From the NCBI RefSeq assembly GCF_000482325.1, contig NZ_KI535299.1, forward strand, positions 49,326-113,325: 64,000 nucleotides of DNA, given 5' to 3'. Source of the DNA: Bacillus sp. UNC438CL73TsuS30. GTDB taxonomy: Bacteria; Bacillota; Bacilli; Bacillales; Cytobacillaceae. Below, in pieces: positions 36,020-45,245 of the stretch. Numbering within the stretch: position 1 is the first letter of the stretch; every line of letters begins with the position of its first letter. The notes beneath the pieces were generated by a model that saw only the letters and a list, made by a program, of their open reading frames with translations, was not told the DNA's origin and did not search any database. The position numbers were made by a program, and so were the translations under genes.

Positions 36020-36436
36020 ATGTATAAGCTAAGAGGTCATCATCTTTTTTGCCTTCTGGGCTATCGTGGAATGGGCTATTCCAAAGAATACGTGGAAAAT
36101 ATGACCCGTTTGCATCAAACATTGAGAAGCGACCCCAAGACGTGGATTGAGCTAGTACATGGACCTGATCATTTGTGTGAAAAGTACCCCAACTCTGGTG
36201 ATTACCACTGCCTACACAATAATATTTATGAAAGAGATGCCGTTATTTTAGAGAAATTGGGGCTTAAAATCGGGCAATTTCTAATTTGGGAGGATATTGA
36301 GTCGCACATCCAAAAGTATGTCGTACCCTCCGATATTCAAACTGTCTGTGAAACTTGTTTCTGGCGTTCATATGGAGTTTGTGAAGAAGGTATTCAAGAG
36401 ATTCTTGAAGGGAAGGGCTTAAGGGAAGTTAAATAA
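36020..36436 (+). CDS. DUF1284 domain protein
   Basis: A 138-residue cysteine- and histidine-containing protein that begins YKLRGHHLFCLLGYRGMGYS after the initiator, the signature of DUF1284. The cysteines in CETCFWRSYGVC near the end resemble metal or cluster ligands. No function is established. ATG 36020 follows GGGGGAA; a TTG seven codons earlier is also in frame. The 53-bp repeat array begins 27 bases after its stop. Confidence 0.8.
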   Translation: MYKLRGHHLFCLLGYRGMGYSKEYVENMTRLHQTLRSDPKTWIELVHGPDHLCEKYPNSGDYHCLHNNIYERDAVILEKLGLKIGQFLIWEDIESHIQKYVVPSDIQTVCETCFWRSYGVCEEGIQEILEGKGLREVK

Positions 36437-36462
36437 GTCCTGTCCTTTTATTAAATCGAATC

Positions 36463-36997
36463 TGTCCGAATGAGACCTTGATTCGGACACAATTGCCACA
36501 TGGCATCATCGAAGCTGTCCGAATGAAGTCTTGGTTCGGACTCGATTGCTCATGGTTACATCGAAACTGTCCGAATGAGCCCTTGATTTGGACTCGATTG
36601 CCACATGGCGACATCGAACCTGTCCGAATGAGCCCTTGATTCAGAATCGATTGCCACATGGCGACATCGAACCTGTCCGAATGAGCCCTTGATTCGGACT
36701 CGATTGCCACATGGCGACATCGAAGCTGTCCGAATGAGCCCTTGATTCGGACTCGATTGCCACATGGCAACATCGAAGCTGTCCGAATGTGCCCCTGATT
36801 CGGAATCGATTGCCCTTGGCAACACCGAAGCTGTCCGAATGTGCCCCTGATTCGGACAAAAATGCCCATAGCTTCGCCAAAGCTGTCCGAATGAAACCAT
36901 GATTAGGACTCGATTCCCCGTGGCTCCGCCCAAGCTGTCCAAATGAACCCTTGATCCGGACTCGATTGCCCTTGGCAACATCAAAGTTATCCGAAAA
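36463..36997. repeat. Tandem array of ~53-bp palindromic repeats (10 units)
   Basis: Ten units of 52-53 bases follow each other directly. Each begins TGTCCGAAT and has ATTCGGAC eight to nine bases later, so each can form a hairpin, followed by CGATTGCC and a CATCGAAGC-type end. Central units are nearly identical while the last ones are more diverged. No open spacer separates them. The same unit occurs inverted at 63831 to the window end. Confidence 0.92.
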
Positions 36998-37062
36998 TCC
37001 TCTAAATGGAATATTTTTTATACCAAGAGTAACAAAGTTTACCAAAAGAGCCAATGGTAAAG

Positions 37063-37091
37063 AAGAAGGATATACATAATACATCCTTCTT
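37063..37091 (-). terminator. Terminator of the aldo/keto reductase gene
   Basis: An AAGAAGGAT/ATCCTTCTT stem with CTTTACC following on the minus strand, about 30 bases after the stop. Confidence 0.7.
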
Positions 37092-37119
37092 AACCCACTT
37101 CATCAAGAGTTTGAAACCC

Positions 37120-38100
37120 TTATTTCCATTTACCTGTTAATACCTCTCCTCGGTCTGTTGCTGGTGCTGGTGTTCTTGATAAATTGGAGATTTCTGTATA
37201 CATTTCAGGTGTCATTTTAAAATCAGCAGCTGCTAATGAATCTTCCAACTGGTTTAAATTACGTGCACCAATAATTGGAGCAGTAACAGCAGGATTAGCT
37301 TTTACCCAAGCAACGGCTATAGTTGCAGGTTTCACATTATGTTCTTGTGCAAATTTGGTGAACAGTTCAGCTGTGATAAAATCTTCATTTGCACCGTAAC
37401 GGTCACCATAGCGGGCATTCTGTACAAGGCGACCCTGCTCCGGACGTTTGTTCACACCATATTTTCCTGATAGAAGTCCAGCACCAAGTGGGCTGTAAGT
37501 AATAACTCCAATTTGTTCGGAAGCAGCCATTGGTAAAATTTCAACCTCTGCTTGGCGTTTAACGAGGTTATACATAGGTTGGATCAATTCAAAACGAGCA
37601 AGTTGCTCTTTTGCAGAAATTCCTAAAGCTTTTGTGATTTGCCACGCTGCCCAATTGCTTACTGCTGGGTAAAGAATCTTTCCTTGACGCTGCAAGTCAT
37701 CGAGTGTTCGTAGCGTTTCCTCCATTGGCGTTTGTTCATCAAAATCATGGACGAAATAAAAATCAATATAATCTGTCCTTAAACGACGAAAGCTATTTTC
37801 AATCCCTTGCATCATATGTTTTCGAGACAATCCTCTAGCATTTACATCAGTTCCCGTGTTCCAGAACACTTTTGACGTTAAAACGATTTCGTCTCTTTCA
37901 TGTTCGATACACTCTCCTAGAATTTCCTCAGAACGCCCATAAACATCGGCAGTATCGAAAAAGTTGATACCAGCTTCCCGACAGCGTTTATACATGGCTA
38001 TAGATGTTTCTTCATCAGCGTCTCCGCCAAAAGACATTGCACCAAAACATAAATTTGAAACCTGAATTCCTGTTTTTCCTACTGTGCGATACTCCATCAT
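37120..38100 (-). CDS. Aldo/keto reductase
   Basis: A 326-residue NADPH-dependent aldo/keto reductase with the catalytic Asp and Tyr in FFDTADVYGRSEE, the Lys in LTSKVFW and the His in YFVHDFD. Electrophile or carbonyl detoxification is likely. ATG 38100 or 38097 follow TTGGAGG. It ends a run of same-strand genes (CMD protein, MFS, this) that face a TetR gene. Confidence 0.88.
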   Translation of the reverse strand: MMEYRTVGKTGIQVSNLCFGAMSFGGDADEETSIAMYKRCREAGINFFDTADVYGRSEEILGECIEHERDEIVLTSKVFWNTGTDVNARGLSRKHMMQGIENSFRRLRTDYIDFYFVHDFDEQTPMEETLRTLDDLQRQGKILYPAVSNWAAWQITKALGISAKEQLARFELIQPMYNLVKRQAEVEILPMAASEQIGVITYSPLGAGLLSGKYGVNKRPEQGRLVQNARYGDRYGANEDFITAELFTKFAQEHNVKPATIAVAWVKANPAVTAPIIGARNLNQLEDSLAAADFKMTPEMYTEISNLSRTPAPATDRGEVLTGKWK

Positions 38101-38166
38101 ATACCTCCAAAATTTTTCGTTCTTTTATTAATATAAGGTTAATTCGCATCTTTATTTGCAACGTAA

Positions 38167-39354
38167 TCAGTACATCCTCCATTTAACACCTTTCTCGTAA
38201 TTCGCCACTTTTCTAGTAAGGCTAAATGAGACCGCCGCTATAATTGCAGCAATTGCCACTGATGCGGCCCCGATCCAGCTGACCGATAGTACGGATGTGC
38301 TTTTTACGGCAATACCCCCAATTCCTGCCGCTGCCGCTATCCCTAACTGTATAAAGGAGCCATATAAGCTAAGCATGATTCCTGAAGCTTCAGGGGCAAG
38401 CCATACCAGGTTATACTGCATACCTGGACCAGACGACCATGCCGAAAAGGACCAAAGCATAAGCAACGGAATGGCAACAAAAGTTGACCTGGCGATGGTA
38501 GAGAGTAAGACAAGAGCTATACAATGGACAATCAAACCGCCAACAAGAGTTTTTGGGTTACCAATCTTATCCGTCATAAATCCACCAAACTTGGAACCTA
38601 TTAAAGTTGCGACGCCAAACGCAAACAGGGCACCGCTCACTTCTCGTCCACTCATTGCTGTGATGGTTAGTAAAAATGGTGCAATATACGAATACATCAC
38701 CCCATATCCTAACTGCCAAAAGAACGTTACACCAAGGCCCATTAATATTTTCGGGTTCTTTAAATAAGCGAGTTGCTTGACCAGAGGAACGGTGGACCCT
38801 TTAATTGTGGCCGGAATCGTTCGGATGATAACGAAAATAGCTAGTAAACTAAGAACACCGATCCCCGCGAAGATTAGCTTCCAATCGTAGAGGAGCGCTA
38901 CAACACGACCAATTGGTACACCAATGATGATGGCAGCACTAAACCCAAGTATAACTGTGCCGATAGCCCCTGCTTGTTTTTCGGGTGGTGCTAATTTCGA
39001 CGCAGCAGTCTTCGCAGCAATGGCAAAAACTCCACTTCCTAAAGCAAGAATAATCCGTGAGACGATTAAGAAACCGTAGCCAGGAAGAGTAAAAGTCATT
39101 ACACTGCCAAGCACCATTAAAACAAGAGAAAGTATCAATAACTTCCGCTGATTTAGTTTTGTCGTTGCCATCACAACGAGAGGAGAACCAACCGCATTCG
39201 CAATCGCAAATACGGTGATTAGTTGTCCTGCTGCTGATACAGAAACGTGATTAGAAGCAGCGATTTTATCCAGAATACCCGCAATAACGTACTCCGATGT
39301 ACTTACCATGAAGGTAATCAAGACCAGCGTGTATATTATCCAGGTGCTTTTCAT
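38167..39354 (-). CDS. MFS drug/metabolite exporter
   Basis: A 395-residue major facilitator with about 12 membrane helices, beginning MKSTWIIYTLVLITFMVSTS. It resembles the AraJ/YdhP-type exporters. It lies between a CMD-domain gene and an aldo/keto reductase gene on the same strand, probably under the divergent TetR. Substrate unknown. Confidence 0.85.
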   Translation of the reverse strand: MKSTWIIYTLVLITFMVSTSEYVIAGILDKIAASNHVSVSAAGQLITVFAIANAVGSPLVVMATTKLNQRKLLILSLVLMVLGSVMTFTLPGYGFLIVSRIILALGSGVFAIAAKTAASKLAPPEKQAGAIGTVILGFSAAIIIGVPIGRVVALLYDWKLIFAGIGVLSLLAIFVIIRTIPATIKGSTVPLVKQLAYLKNPKILMGLGVTFFWQLGYGVMYSYIAPFLLTITAMSGREVSGALFAFGVATLIGSKFGGFMTDKIGNPKTLVGGLIVHCIALVLLSTIARSTFVAIPLLMLWSFSAWSSGPGMQYNLVWLAPEASGIMLSLYGSFIQLGIAAAAGIGGIAVKSTSVLSVSWIGAASVAIAAIIAAVSFSLTRKVANYEKGVKWRMY

Positions 39355-39399
39355 AATTTTTATATCCCCAACCTTCCTTTATTTTCCCCTTATTGATTT

Positions 39400-40158
39400 T
39401 CATTCCTGTTCGGGAATAATTTCATTGATGCACGCTAATGCGTTCAGTGTTCTCGGAAATCCTATATATGGGAGACAGTGAGTGATGGCGGTGATCAATG
39501 TTTCCTTGTCATTACCTACATTTTTGTTTCCCTGCACATGTGCCTTTACTTGACCTTTAGCGCCGCCTAAGCTACTAACGATGCAGAGGGTCAGCAGCTC
39601 CCGTGTTTTTAGATTAAGTCCCCCGCGAGTGTAGAAATCTCCGAAGCAAAAAGCAGAAAGATAATCTTGGATATGCTTTTGATTTGCTGGGGCAGCCTCA
39701 CGCATTTTTGCGATTATCTCGCCAAAAATTTCTACCTGAACAGCAAGTCCCCTCTCACAGCGATTATCTTCATCTACAGTCTTTTGGCTTTCAATTGGTA
39801 AAGCAATATTCTTTGCTTTGAAAACCTCATTGACTTCATTGATGGCGTTTAATGTTTTCGGAAATCCAATGTACGGAGCACACTGGTAAACAGCCTCTTT
39901 TATTTCCACAGGTGTCAGCTGGGCGTTCAGTGCGGCAATTACATGTGCCTTGAGCTGAGGCAGCGTCTGGTTCGTAGTAAGCACTGCCAAAGTAATCAAC
40001 TCACGTTGCTTGTCATCCAGATTTCCTTGATAGAAAACTTCTCCAAAAATGAAGCGGCTAAGAATGTCCTGAAAATCAGGATCTGAAGCATATGCGGATG
40101 GCACTCCATTTCCAAATAGCTGTCTATATTTTTGCTTGCTCTTTTCAATGCGATCCAT
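39400..40158 (-). CDS. Double carboxymuconolactone decarboxylase-domain protein
   Basis: A 252-residue protein made of two CMD/AhpD-like helical domains (about residues 35-115 and 145-245). Each has a RELITLAVL/RELLTLCIV helix and a YIGFPKTLNA/YIGFPRTLNA end. The repeated ending shows internal duplication. The AhpD CxxC pair is not evident, so a decarboxylase or stress role is unclear. Strong AGGAGG precedes the ATG. It is the first gene after the tetR divergence. Confidence 0.83.
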   Translation of the reverse strand: MDRIEKSKQKYRQLFGNGVPSAYASDPDFQDILSRFIFGEVFYQGNLDDKQRELITLAVLTTNQTLPQLKAHVIAALNAQLTPVEIKEAVYQCAPYIGFPKTLNAINEVNEVFKAKNIALPIESQKTVDEDNRCERGLAVQVEIFGEIIAKMREAAPANQKHIQDYLSAFCFGDFYTRGGLNLKTRELLTLCIVSSLGGAKGQVKAHVQGNKNVGNDKETLITAITHCLPYIGFPRTLNALACINEIIPEQE

Positions 40159-40240
40159 AAATAAGCCTCCTGTTTCTTGTTCATTTATTTTTTTATTCCA
40201 AAAGTTAGCGGTAACATGATGCTTAAAAAATCAATATTGA

Positions 40241-40326
40241 TTGATTAATCAACAACTGTTTATAATTATAAAAAAGCTTTTCATACTTTCAATGGTTAAA
40301 AGAATGTAATTCGTTGATTACTCAAC
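40241..40326. promoter_or_regulatory. TetR operator candidates
   Basis: A perfect TTGATTAATCAA (40241-40252) and a near-palindrome GTTGATTACTCAAC (40313-40326) share the GTTGATTA half-site. A further half-site lies near 40340. They lie between the CMD-protein gene and tetR. Confidence 0.6.
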
Positions 40327-40374
40327 AAATCCATTAAAATTGTTGATTATCTTTAGTGTGATTGGAGAAATAAA

Positions 40375-40923
40375 ATGTCTAAAGTAGATAGAAGAATAGC
40401 CAAAAGCCAAATAGCGATAAAAAATGCTGTAACGGAACTGATGTCTGAAAAAAGTTTTGACGACATTACCATTCAGGATATTGCGGACAGAGCAGATGTG
40501 AATCGAGGAACCATTTATCTTCATTACACGGATAAATACGACCTCCTGGATAGGATGATTGAAGAACATATGGACAATCTCCGAGAATTATGCCAATTGG
40601 CCTCTGAGATGACGTTTCAAGAAGGAAATTATGTCTGGTACGAATACTTTGAGCGTCATTATTTATTTTTTTCAACGATGTTAGCAAGTAAAGGTGCACC
40701 CTATTTCCGTAATCGTTTTCTTGATTTAGTGATTGAAGAGACTAAAGCTGAGGTGGATACAACCGAAGGAAAAAATCAAGGATTAAGTGATGACGTGATT
40801 CTTCAATTTTTTGGTTCAGCGGTTGTCGGTGCAGTGGAATGGTGGTTCAAGAATGGAATGCCATTGCCAGCTCGTATTATGGCAGAACAAACGGGGGCAT
40901 TGTTAGATAGAAACCTAGAATAA
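40375..40923 (+). CDS. TetR/AcrR-family regulator
   Basis: A 182-residue TetR protein with an N-terminal HTH (FDDITIQDIADRADVNRGTIYLHY) and an all-helical C-terminal ligand domain with a TetR_C-type pattern (GAVEWWF). It is divergent from the CMD-MFS-AKR genes and is probably their repressor. It ends in a strong terminator. Confidence 0.9.
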   Translation: MSKVDRRIAKSQIAIKNAVTELMSEKSFDDITIQDIADRADVNRGTIYLHYTDKYDLLDRMIEEHMDNLRELCQLASEMTFQEGNYVWYEYFERHYLFFSTMLASKGAPYFRNRFLDLVIEETKAEVDTTEGKNQGLSDDVILQFFGSAVVGAVEWWFKNGMPLPARIMAEQTGALLDRNLE

Positions 40924-40940
40924 TTCATTCATTTTCAAAA

Positions 40941-40981
40941 AAATAACCTGGGTCAGCATTCTATACAGACCCAGGTTATTT
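40941..40981 (+). terminator. Terminator of tetR
   Basis: A 14-bp stem AAATAACCTGGGTC/GACCCAGGTTATTT with a 13-base loop, U-rich on the plus strand. Confidence 0.85.
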
Positions 40982-41067
40982 CTTTGATTAAGGATTGCTT
41001 GATAGAGTACACTCATCTGATGTTTATTTGTCATCATTATGCTACTAACCAGGCGCTTACTTTTATT

Positions 41068-42030
41068 TTACTGCATCGGTTTTTCCCAAGCGCCTCTAAC
41101 CTCAACACCAGTCTCTTCAGCTGCTGTCTCAAGATCACGGATTTCCTGTTCTGTCAGACTAACCTTAGTCGCTTTTATAGCATCTTCAATATGAGACGTC
41201 TTGGTAACACCGATAATCGGCACCGTTCCTTTTGCAATGGACCAGGCCGTTGCAATTTGTGCTGTAGACGCATTATGTTTGCTGCCGATTTCCTTCATTA
41301 CTTGGATTAAGCCTTCGAGCTTCGAAAGCACGTTTACGTTAAATGCCTCGCCCCTTCTGGTGTCACTTGGAAGAGGATGTTTAGCACTGTATTTGTCGGT
41401 TAATGCACCTTGTTCCAAAACCATATATGAAAAGAACACCATATCATTTTCATTGCAGTAATTAATAATTCCAGCTTCTTCCGATGAACGGTAAAGCAAA
41501 CTGTAATGGTTTTGTACAGCGGAAACTCTCAACCCTTCTTTTGCCAATATGCTATTTGCCAGTTTAATTTCTTCTAGATTGTGATTGGAGACACCTGCAT
41601 ATTTCACCTTGCCGCTTTTCATCAATGGGACTAATTTTGAAGTCCATCGTTTCACATCTGCTGGGCTGTGTATCCAATAAATATCGGCATGATCCATGCC
41701 AAGTCGGTTTAAGCTTCCCTCCAGTAGCTCCTCAACCGCGTTCTCATTGTCTCCCGCCATTTGTGGAGTGAATTTAGTGGAGATTAAGACATCCTTCCTT
41801 CCCTTGATGAAACTACCTAAAATATCCTCTGATGCGTTCATCCCATATACAGCTGCCGTATCCCATAAATTGAATCCAGCATCCATCGCAGCATCAAATA
41901 CCGGCTTTAAGTCGGTTTCCGTAAGATGATTTCCAAAAACAGCATCTCCTCCATTTGCACCAGTGCCCCATGACCATGTACCAAATGCAATTGGAGGGAT
42001 TTTCCCATTTTGCAATTTAATTAATTTCAT
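41068..42030 (-). CDS. Aldo/keto reductase
   Basis: A 320-residue aldo/keto reductase. Asp and Tyr are in LWDTAAVYGMNASE, Lys in STKFTPQ and His in YWIHSPADV. It is a different subfamily from the reductase at 37120. I take ATG 42030; GTG 42042 is in frame, but AAAGGT lies too close to it. It is a single gene, possibly another carbonyl detoxifier. Confidence 0.87.
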   Translation of the reverse strand: MKLIKLQNGKIPPIAFGTWSWGTGANGGDAVFGNHLTETDLKPVFDAAMDAGFNLWDTAAVYGMNASEDILGSFIKGRKDVLISTKFTPQMAGDNENAVEELLEGSLNRLGMDHADIYWIHSPADVKRWTSKLVPLMKSGKVKYAGVSNHNLEEIKLANSILAKEGLRVSAVQNHYSLLYRSSEEAGIINYCNENDMVFFSYMVLEQGALTDKYSAKHPLPSDTRRGEAFNVNVLSKLEGLIQVMKEIGSKHNASTAQIATAWSIAKGTVPIIGVTKTSHIEDAIKATKVSLTEQEIRDLETAAEETGVEVRGAWEKPMQ

Positions 42031-42114
42031 TGCGTTAAACACACCTTTCTAAATTGTTAATTGTTTACTTTTGTGAATTTTTATATACCAAAATTTTATA
42101 AACCATTTCTGAAT

Positions 42115-42147
42115 ATAAAAAGAAAACTGTCGATGTATTCGACAGCT
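42115..42147 (-). terminator. Hairpin terminator upstream of the aldo/keto reductase gene
   Basis: CTGTCGA and TCGACAG pair around five bases, with TTTTCTTTTT following on the minus strand. It would end minus-strand transcription from the hydrolase side. Confidence 0.7.
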
Positions 42148-42203
42148 AAAGTTTTAGAAAATAAATAGCTCTTTAGTTTTAACTTATCTCGCAATTATTC
42201 TCA

Positions 42204-42470
42204 AGGTTGACTTGTTGGTCCAATTGTATATTCAATACTGTTCGTATCTTCTGGTTGATCAATCGCCAATGCTAAAACATTGGCGCAACTCGAACTAATT
42301 TTGCCAAAAGTTCTTCAGGGGCATCATTATTTTATTATTTACCAGAGTGCAAGTCTCTGCTTTGATTGGGGTTTACTAAAGACGGAGTCAATTTTAGTGA
42401 GCTCAAATTCATTTAAAATTATATTTACAGAATCAACATTTTTTTCTCTACTAATTTCAAATCATCAGCC
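42204..42470 (-). pseudogene. Degraded small gene, unknown family
   Basis: On the minus strand, protein-like pieces follow one another in shifting frames: VDSVNIILNEFELTKIDSVF, then APEELLAKLVRVAP, then LALAIDQPEDTNSIEY ending at a stop. Frameshifts and stops break them. I cannot name the parent. It fills most of the 486-base gap between the aldo/keto reductase and hydrolase genes. Confidence 0.4.
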
Positions 42471-42516
42471 CCTATTCTTTCCCATTATAATACGTAGCAC
42501 CTAAATGTTGATTACA

Positions 42517-43395
42517 TCATGGAGTTTTAAATGATTTTTTGAGAATCTCATCCCAATGAGATAAATAAAGTAAGTGTCCTTCATTATCTATAAAGGAATA
42601 AGTGGAATTAGAATATTTTTCACGAAGGTAATTAGAAGTCTCCGAAGTCCAAATAGTATCTTTGCCGCCTTGCCAGATATTTACTTTTACATTAAGAAAT
42701 GGACTCCTTTTGTCATCAAATTTTTGGCATAATGCAAGAGCGTCATAATATACCCCGATGCCTTTATTATGGTAACTTTCCACTGCACCTTTGATAATGA
42801 CCGACATCATTATAGGGTCAACTGCAACTTTTTTGTCCTCTTCAACCATTTGTTGTATAGATTTATGTATGGTAGAATCCAAATTATTTGTTATCTTCTT
42901 ACTGAGACTTTTAAAATATAATTTTGTCATAAGAGGTATGTACTTGTTCATATTCACAATGCTTTTCCAATTCGCAGGTAGAATCTTTGTAGTTTGGTTA
43001 CTATTTAAAGGTATCGCACTACTAATTAGGTTAAGGGAAGTGACTTTTTCGGAATATTTGCCTGTGAAAACTTGGCTATATAATCCACCCGCTGACCACC
43101 CTATAATCGAAGCCTTTTCAATTCCTTTAGCAATAAGGAGCTCATTTATTGAGTCAGCAAAATCCTCCATCGAATATTTTATCTTCACATCGGATTCTCC
43201 ATAACCTGGGCGATTAATGGCAAAGAAACGAACATTATATTTATCTAATATTTTTGTATCAGGATGTATGGAACTAGCTGACGAACCGAAACCGTGAAAG
43301 AAGATAACTGTATTCTCGTTCGTATCCCCGTAACTTAAAAAAGATAATTTTCGATTATCCTGTAATCGAATAAATGAGTCATTATACTCTTTCAA
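42517..43395 (-). CDS. Alpha/beta hydrolase
   Basis: A 292-residue alpha/beta hydrolase with the oxyanion-loop HGFGSSASS near residue 35, nucleophile elbow GWSAGG near 104, and a C-terminal His in NEGHLLYLSH. The start is TTG 43395, seven bases after GAGGAG. Likely an esterase or lipase-like enzyme; substrate unknown. It is followed only by a pseudogene-like stretch. Confidence 0.83.
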   Translation of the reverse strand: MKEYNDSFIRLQDNRKLSFLSYGDTNENTVIFFHGFGSSASSIHPDTKILDKYNVRFFAINRPGYGESDVKIKYSMEDFADSINELLIAKGIEKASIIGWSAGGLYSQVFTGKYSEKVTSLNLISSAIPLNSNQTTKILPANWKSIVNMNKYIPLMTKLYFKSLSKKITNNLDSTIHKSIQQMVEEDKKVAVDPIMMSVIIKGAVESYHNKGIGVYYDALALCQKFDDKRSPFLNVKVNIWQGGKDTIWTSETSNYLREKYSNSTYSFIDNEGHLLYLSHWDEILKKSFKTP

Positions 43396-43492
43396 TATTA
43401 TACTCCTCTCTCTCTTGGTTTTTCTACATTATATTCTACGCAGGAATTCCAATATCCTTTTTCAACTCAATCAACCTGATAGGTTAAGAAAG

Positions 43493-43879
43493 TTACATTG
43501 ATTTTAGTATTACACCTGAAAAATCCCCTTTTAATACTTCTTTTTCATTCTGGTTTTTACATAAAAAGGATGCAATAATAGCGGTTCTATTATTTTCTTG
43601 CCTTTCATATTTTTCAATTTTAACTTCACAAATGATCGTATCGCCTGTAAACACAGGTCGTAAAAAATCAAAATTCATAGTTCGTGCCAAAACGTTATGA
43701 TCTCCACCTACTTTTGTTGGTAGAGTGGCCGTTAATAACCCTTGAACGACAAGTCTCCCCTGTTCATCTGGGGCTATATGGTGAATACCTTCATCACCTG
43801 AAATCTCTGAAAATAATTCAACATCCCTTATAGAAAAGATCCGTTCAAACGTAATGATATCTCCTACTTTTAATGGCAT
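43493..43879 (-). CDS. MaoC-like hot-dog dehydratase domain protein
   Basis: A 128-residue single hot-dog domain of the MaoC/R-hydratase type, starting MPLKVGDIITFERIFSIRDV. The hydratase Asp/His motif is present in altered form (FSEISGDEGIHH). It could hydrate enoyl-CoA or simply bind acyl groups. The ATG follows AAGGAGG. It is alone; the 255-bp repeat copy A lies behind its promoter side. Confidence 0.75.
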   Translation of the reverse strand: MPLKVGDIITFERIFSIRDVELFSEISGDEGIHHIAPDEQGRLVVQGLLTATLPTKVGGDHNVLARTMNFDFLRPVFTGDTIICEVKIEKYERQENNRTAIIASFLCKNQNEKEVLKGDFSGVILKSM

Positions 43880-44090
43880 ATAACTACCTCCTTCAAGGGT
43901 TTATACTGCACACATATTATTCTGAATATTGCGAGAATATAAAGTAATAATCAAATATACCACTTTATAAGTTCATAAGCTTTTCCTCCTAAAATACAAA
44001 ACTCCTCCTCAATTTATATGTGACAAATATTCAAATGCTGTTGTTCCGTATACACTTTTAAAATGTTTATTTAAATGAGGTAAAAACTAA

Positions 44091-44350
44091 CTCCCTTTTA
44101 AAAAAGATGTCTTGTCCTTAATCGAGTAACCAGCAGAAGTAAATAAGCGGAGTTTTTTCCGTTAGATGCAGAATGGAGCACGTTTCGGGGTAAATAAGGG
44201 AAGATTTTCCGGTTATGCAAAGGAAAATCTCCCGTTTTTGAATTTTTCGAGTCAATAGGCGAATTATCTACGCCTATTTACGCCATTTTTAATAATAATT
44301 AACAATTAAGCGAAATTTTTCCGTCTATTTATCAGATCGGGTGCTTAACC
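44091..44350 (+). repeat. ~255-bp dispersed repeat, copy A (plus)
   Basis: It begins CTCCCTTTTAAAAAAGATGTC and ends GGGTGCTTAACC. Inside are hairpin-forming blocks: GCGGAGTTTTTTCCG, AGATTTTCC/GGAAAATCT and AATAGGCG/CGCCTATT. Copies B (inverted) and C lie at 50627 and 61665. Its end covers the last codons and stop of the DMT gene on the other strand. Confidence 0.85.
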
Positions 44351-45245
44351 TTTGGATAGGTTTTTTCTTTTGTAAGGTAACGATCACGACACCTATCATA
44401 ATGATGAAACCACCAATAAAAAAGTTCACGTCTAACTTTTCTTTTAACATAAGCCATCCTAAAAATGAACCTACAAGTGGCTGGAAAAAGAAAAACAAAG
44501 AGCCGATTCCAGCATCCATTAAATCCATGCCTTTATTCCAAAGAAAAAATGCGCCAGCAGTTGAAACCACTCCAAGATAAATAACTCCTAAAATGATTAA
44601 AATGTTTTGATAATATACATCATTCGATTGAAGTTCCCAAATCATTGCCGGCGTAGTAAAAATAAGTGCAAATAGTACTGCATAAGTCGTTATGGTTAAG
44701 GAGGAAAGTCGGCTCGAGGCAACCTTTACATAGACTGATAATAACGCCCAAGTGATTGCAGCCCCCACCAATATGATACTTCCTGTTAGGTAGGTTCCAA
44801 CCTTTGTATCCCAACCAATGACAATAACAACTCCAAATGTAGCTAATAAAACAGAAATAATCTTTCTAACGGTCAGTTTTTCCTTTAATATAAATCGTGC
44901 AAAGACCACAATAAAAGCTGGTGTAGCGGATGTAATCAAAGCTCCGGTGTGTGCATCAGATAATTTTGTGCCAATGAATTGGAAAGCAATGGATACGAAG
45001 TAGCCTATAAAACCAATCCAAGCTAATAGGAACCAATCGCTTTTCTTAATAACGGTACGATTACCATTTTTTATATGAGTTATTTTTAATACAATAAACA
45101 AAAAAACAAACGCGATAACATACCGTACCCATACCAAGGTTAAGGGTGGAATATAATCTAATACATATTTACTAACTACATACATACCGCCCCACATACT
45201 TGCGGCTAAAGATAAACAGATTGCTCCAATTAAATTTTGATTCAT
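44325..45245 (-). CDS. EamA/DMT-family transporter with repeat-derived C-terminus
   Basis: A 306-residue protein with ten membrane helices and two EamA repeats. ATG 45245 follows GGAGG; an in-frame start 20 codons earlier is unlikely. The last residues after KKKPIQ (RLSTRSDK) and the stop codon are read from the end of the 255-bp dispersed repeat, whose terminal GGTTAAGCACCCGATC occurs again at 50627. The gene's original end seems to have been replaced when the repeat arrived. Substrate unknown. Confidence 0.84.
   Translation of the reverse strand: MNQNLIGAICLSLAASMWGGMYVVSKYVLDYIPPLTLVWVRYVIAFVFLFIVLKITHIKNGNRTVIKKSDWFLLAWIGFIGYFVSIAFQFIGTKLSDAHTGALITSATPAFIVVFARFILKEKLTVRKIISVLLATFGVVIVIGWDTKVGTYLTGSIILVGAAITWALLSVYVKVASSRLSSLTITTYAVLFALIFTTPAMIWELQSNDVYYQNILIILGVIYLGVVSTAGAFFLWNKGMDLMDAGIGSLFFFFQPLVGSFLGWLMLKEKLDVNFFIGGFIIMIGVVIVTLQKKKPIQRLSTRSDK

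Noticed and set aside
36463..36997. CRISPR array
   Set aside because: Units abut without unique spacers, the repeats are divergent and palindromic over 26 bases, and no cas gene is near.
36429..37084. Three overlapping minus-strand open frames through the 53-bp array
   Set aside because: They are the same repeat read in three frames; the unit is not a multiple of three, there is no ribosome binding site, and the palindromic DNA explains the openness.
42280..42504. 74-codon plus-strand frame before the hydrolase
   Set aside because: The minus strand of the same stretch shows gene-like pieces with frameshifts, which explains it better.
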